Below the pieces are notes generated by a model. The model was not told the DNA's origin. It did not search any database and was given only the letters and a program-made list of their open reading frames with translations. A stretch of 6,486 bases of DNA from Treponema sp. (GTDB lineage: Bacteria > Spirochaetota > Spirochaetia > Treponematales > Breznakiellaceae), in NCBI GenBank assembly GCA_009784995.1, contig WQXE01000105.1:1-6486 (forward strand). Direction: 5' to 3'. Below, piece by piece: positions 5,289-6,486 of the stretch. Positions within the stretch are counted from its first letter, which is position 1. Every line of letters begins with the position of its first letter. Both the position numbers and the translations under genes were made by a program.

Positions 5289-6486
5289 CTGTCAAACATT
5301 TCTTTTATTGTAATAACCGCGTTTTCATATTCTGTCATTAAAATACTGTCAGAAATCTTTTCTATATACTCTTTGTTTTTTACATCCAGCGGCAGTTTGT
5401 TAATTTCATTAATCACATTATCAATATTATCCGCTTTTTTTTGTTTTAATTCCTCAATAAGCTTTTGTAATAATGGGAATAATTTTTCGCTGTTGTTTTC
5501 CACTCCATTATGATTATATAATTCTTTCGCTTCAATAGCTATATTAATCTTTTCTATTAATCCGGAAAGTTTTTCTGTAAATCTGTATAAATTTCCGTTA
5601 ATAAAAGTATTATCATTATCCCTGCCCGCTTTTTCCAAAGTCGCGGCTTCTGAAGATATTTCAAGCGCTCCTACAGACGCGGCCGCGCTTTTTATCGCGT
5701 GAATATTAATTACAAATAAAGACAATGTTTTATCGTCAATTTCAGGCGGCAGAAGCTTCATTCTTTCCAGCGCGTCCTTGCAGAATATAGAAAGAACAGC
5801 GCAATAACCTTCATGCGTACCCCCTGTCATTCTAATTCCTTCCTGAATATTAATTCCTTCTATTTCAGGAAAACCGCTGCCATTCATTATTTGCTTGTTA
5901 AGATTTACATCATTTTCTCTTTTTTCTTTGGATATCCACCTGCACATAATATCGTCCAACGCGGTTACATCAATCGGTTTTGCCAAAAAGTCATCAAAGT
6001 TTTTTTCCATAAACATTTCCCTTACTCCAAAAACCGCGTTCGCGGTTAACGCTACAATCGGAACCCTGTCAAATTCATCTTTAGAATTATTGTTTATTAT
6101 TTGGTTATCTTCCTTTTCCAAATCCCGTATAATCGCGGTTACTTCAATACCATCCATTTCCGGCATCATGTGATCCATAAATATTAAATCGTATTTATTA
6201 TGTTTTACAAGTTCAATCGCTTCCTGACCGCTAAGACATGTATCTATAGTTGAACGGTATGGAGCGAGCAAACCTTTTGTAACTTTTAAGTTTGTCTGGA
6301 TATCATCAACAATTAAAATACGCGCGCCGGGAAAAGCGTGACGGATAATACTGGAAATACTTGATTTAGAAAAAACTCTATTGTCTTCTTTGCCGTTTAG
6401 AATATTCGCGATTGATAATGACTGAATCGGAAGAGAGACAAACCGGACATCGGGTATAAAAGTTTCAGTACCCCACTCTACCATTA
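5279..6486 (-). CDS. Hybrid sensor histidine kinase, C-terminal part (receiver plus HPt), cut by window edge
   Basis: At least 402 codons are visible; the first Met codon (6484-6482) is two bases from the window edge and is probably internal, so residues are numbered from it here. The first 35 residues (with RFVSLPIQSLSIANILNG) look like the end of an inactive receiver-like domain rather than a natural N-terminus. A full receiver follows (about 53-185): Asp60-Asp61, phospho-acceptor Asp104 in FMDHMMPEMDG, Thr147, Lys169. An HPt domain (about 210-320) carries His262 in IHAIKSAAA. A helical tail (about 333-401) has no family I can name. This order is typical of large BvgS-like or treponemal hybrid kinases, in which phosphate passes from the kinase His to the receiver Asp and then to the HPt His. 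The sensor and ATPase domains should lie right of the window. The HD-GYP response regulator 24 bases downstream is the obvious acceptor. A stand-alone receiver-HPt protein is the alternative, but the lack of a ribosome-binding site in view cannot test this. Confidence 0.85.
   Translation of the reverse strand, partial: MVEWGTETFIPDVRFVSLPIQSLSIANILNGKEDNRVFSKSSISSIIRHAFPGARILIVDDIQTNLKVTKGLLAPYRSTIDTCLSGQEAIELVKHNKYDLIFMDHMMPEMDGIEVTAIIRDLEKEDNQIINNNSKDEFDRVPIVALTANAVFGVREMFMEKNFDDFLAKPIDVTALDDIMCRWISKEKRENDVNLNKQIMNGSGFPEIEGINIQEGIRMTGGTHEGYCAVLSIFCKDALERMKLLPPEIDDKTLSLFVINIHAIKSAAASVGALEISSEAATLEKAGRDNDNTFINGNLYRFTEKLSGLIEKINIAIEAKELYNHNGVENNSEKLFPLLQKLIEELKQKKADNIDNVINEINKLPLDVKNKEYIEKISDSILMTEYENAVITIKEMFDSKL

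Noticed and set aside
5127..5513. Plus-strand open frame opposite the HD-GYP start and the hybrid kinase end
   Set aside because: The Ser/Ile/Leu/Phe-rich product is the usual antisense shadow of an AT-rich gene; both genes on the other strand have strong domain evidence.
5813..6173. Two overlapping plus-strand open frames opposite the receiver of the hybrid kinase
   Set aside because: Both lie antisense to the conserved receiver domain and have low-complexity hydrophobic products with no family resemblance.

Overview
The window is an AT-rich bacterial segment (about 40% GC by eye) that carries only signal-transduction genes. Six protein-coding genes fill it almost completely, with no gap longer than about 25 bases. 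The protein styles suggest a spirochaete of the Treponema type: a stand-alone CheX phosphatase, a large membrane kinase with unusual PAS-like regions, and a hybrid kinase tail whose receiver resembles those I recall from treponemes. This assignment is an inference from family resemblance; there is no rRNA or other marker gene here.

The left two-thirds (11-4159, plus strand) is one tightly spaced gene row: a single-domain CheY-like receiver, a CheX-type CheY-P phosphatase, a diacylglycerol/sphingoid-kinase fold protein with a badly altered nucleotide-binding signature, and a 759-residue six-helix membrane kinase. The kinase has PAS-like regions, then an HPt domain (His486) and a CheA-type ATPase domain. 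It lacks the CheA dimerisation (P3) and CheW-like (P5) domains. Gaps are 2 to 15 bases, so the four genes are very probably co-transcribed. Together they look like a self-contained Che-like circuit: the kinase phosphorylates the receiver, CheX removes the phosphate, and the lipid-kinase-like protein has an unknown role.

The right third (4172-6486, minus strand) is a second, convergent gene row. The 3' part of a hybrid sensor kinase (receiver plus HPt, N-terminus outside the window) is followed 24 bases later by a receiver-HD-GYP protein, a predicted cyclic-di-GMP phosphodiesterase. This is readable as a phosphorelay ending in cyclic-di-GMP breakdown.

The two rows meet tail to tail with 12 bases between stop codons and no recognisable GC-rich terminator hairpin. 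I see no RNA genes, mobile elements, CRISPR arrays, attachment sites or convincing promoters. The plus-strand promoter is probably left of the window, since the first gene's Shine-Dalgarno sequence is at base 1. The minus-strand promoter lies right of the window.

The most interesting points are the probable pseudo-lipid-kinase inside a chemotaxis-like operon and the CheA-like membrane kinase without a CheW-coupling domain.
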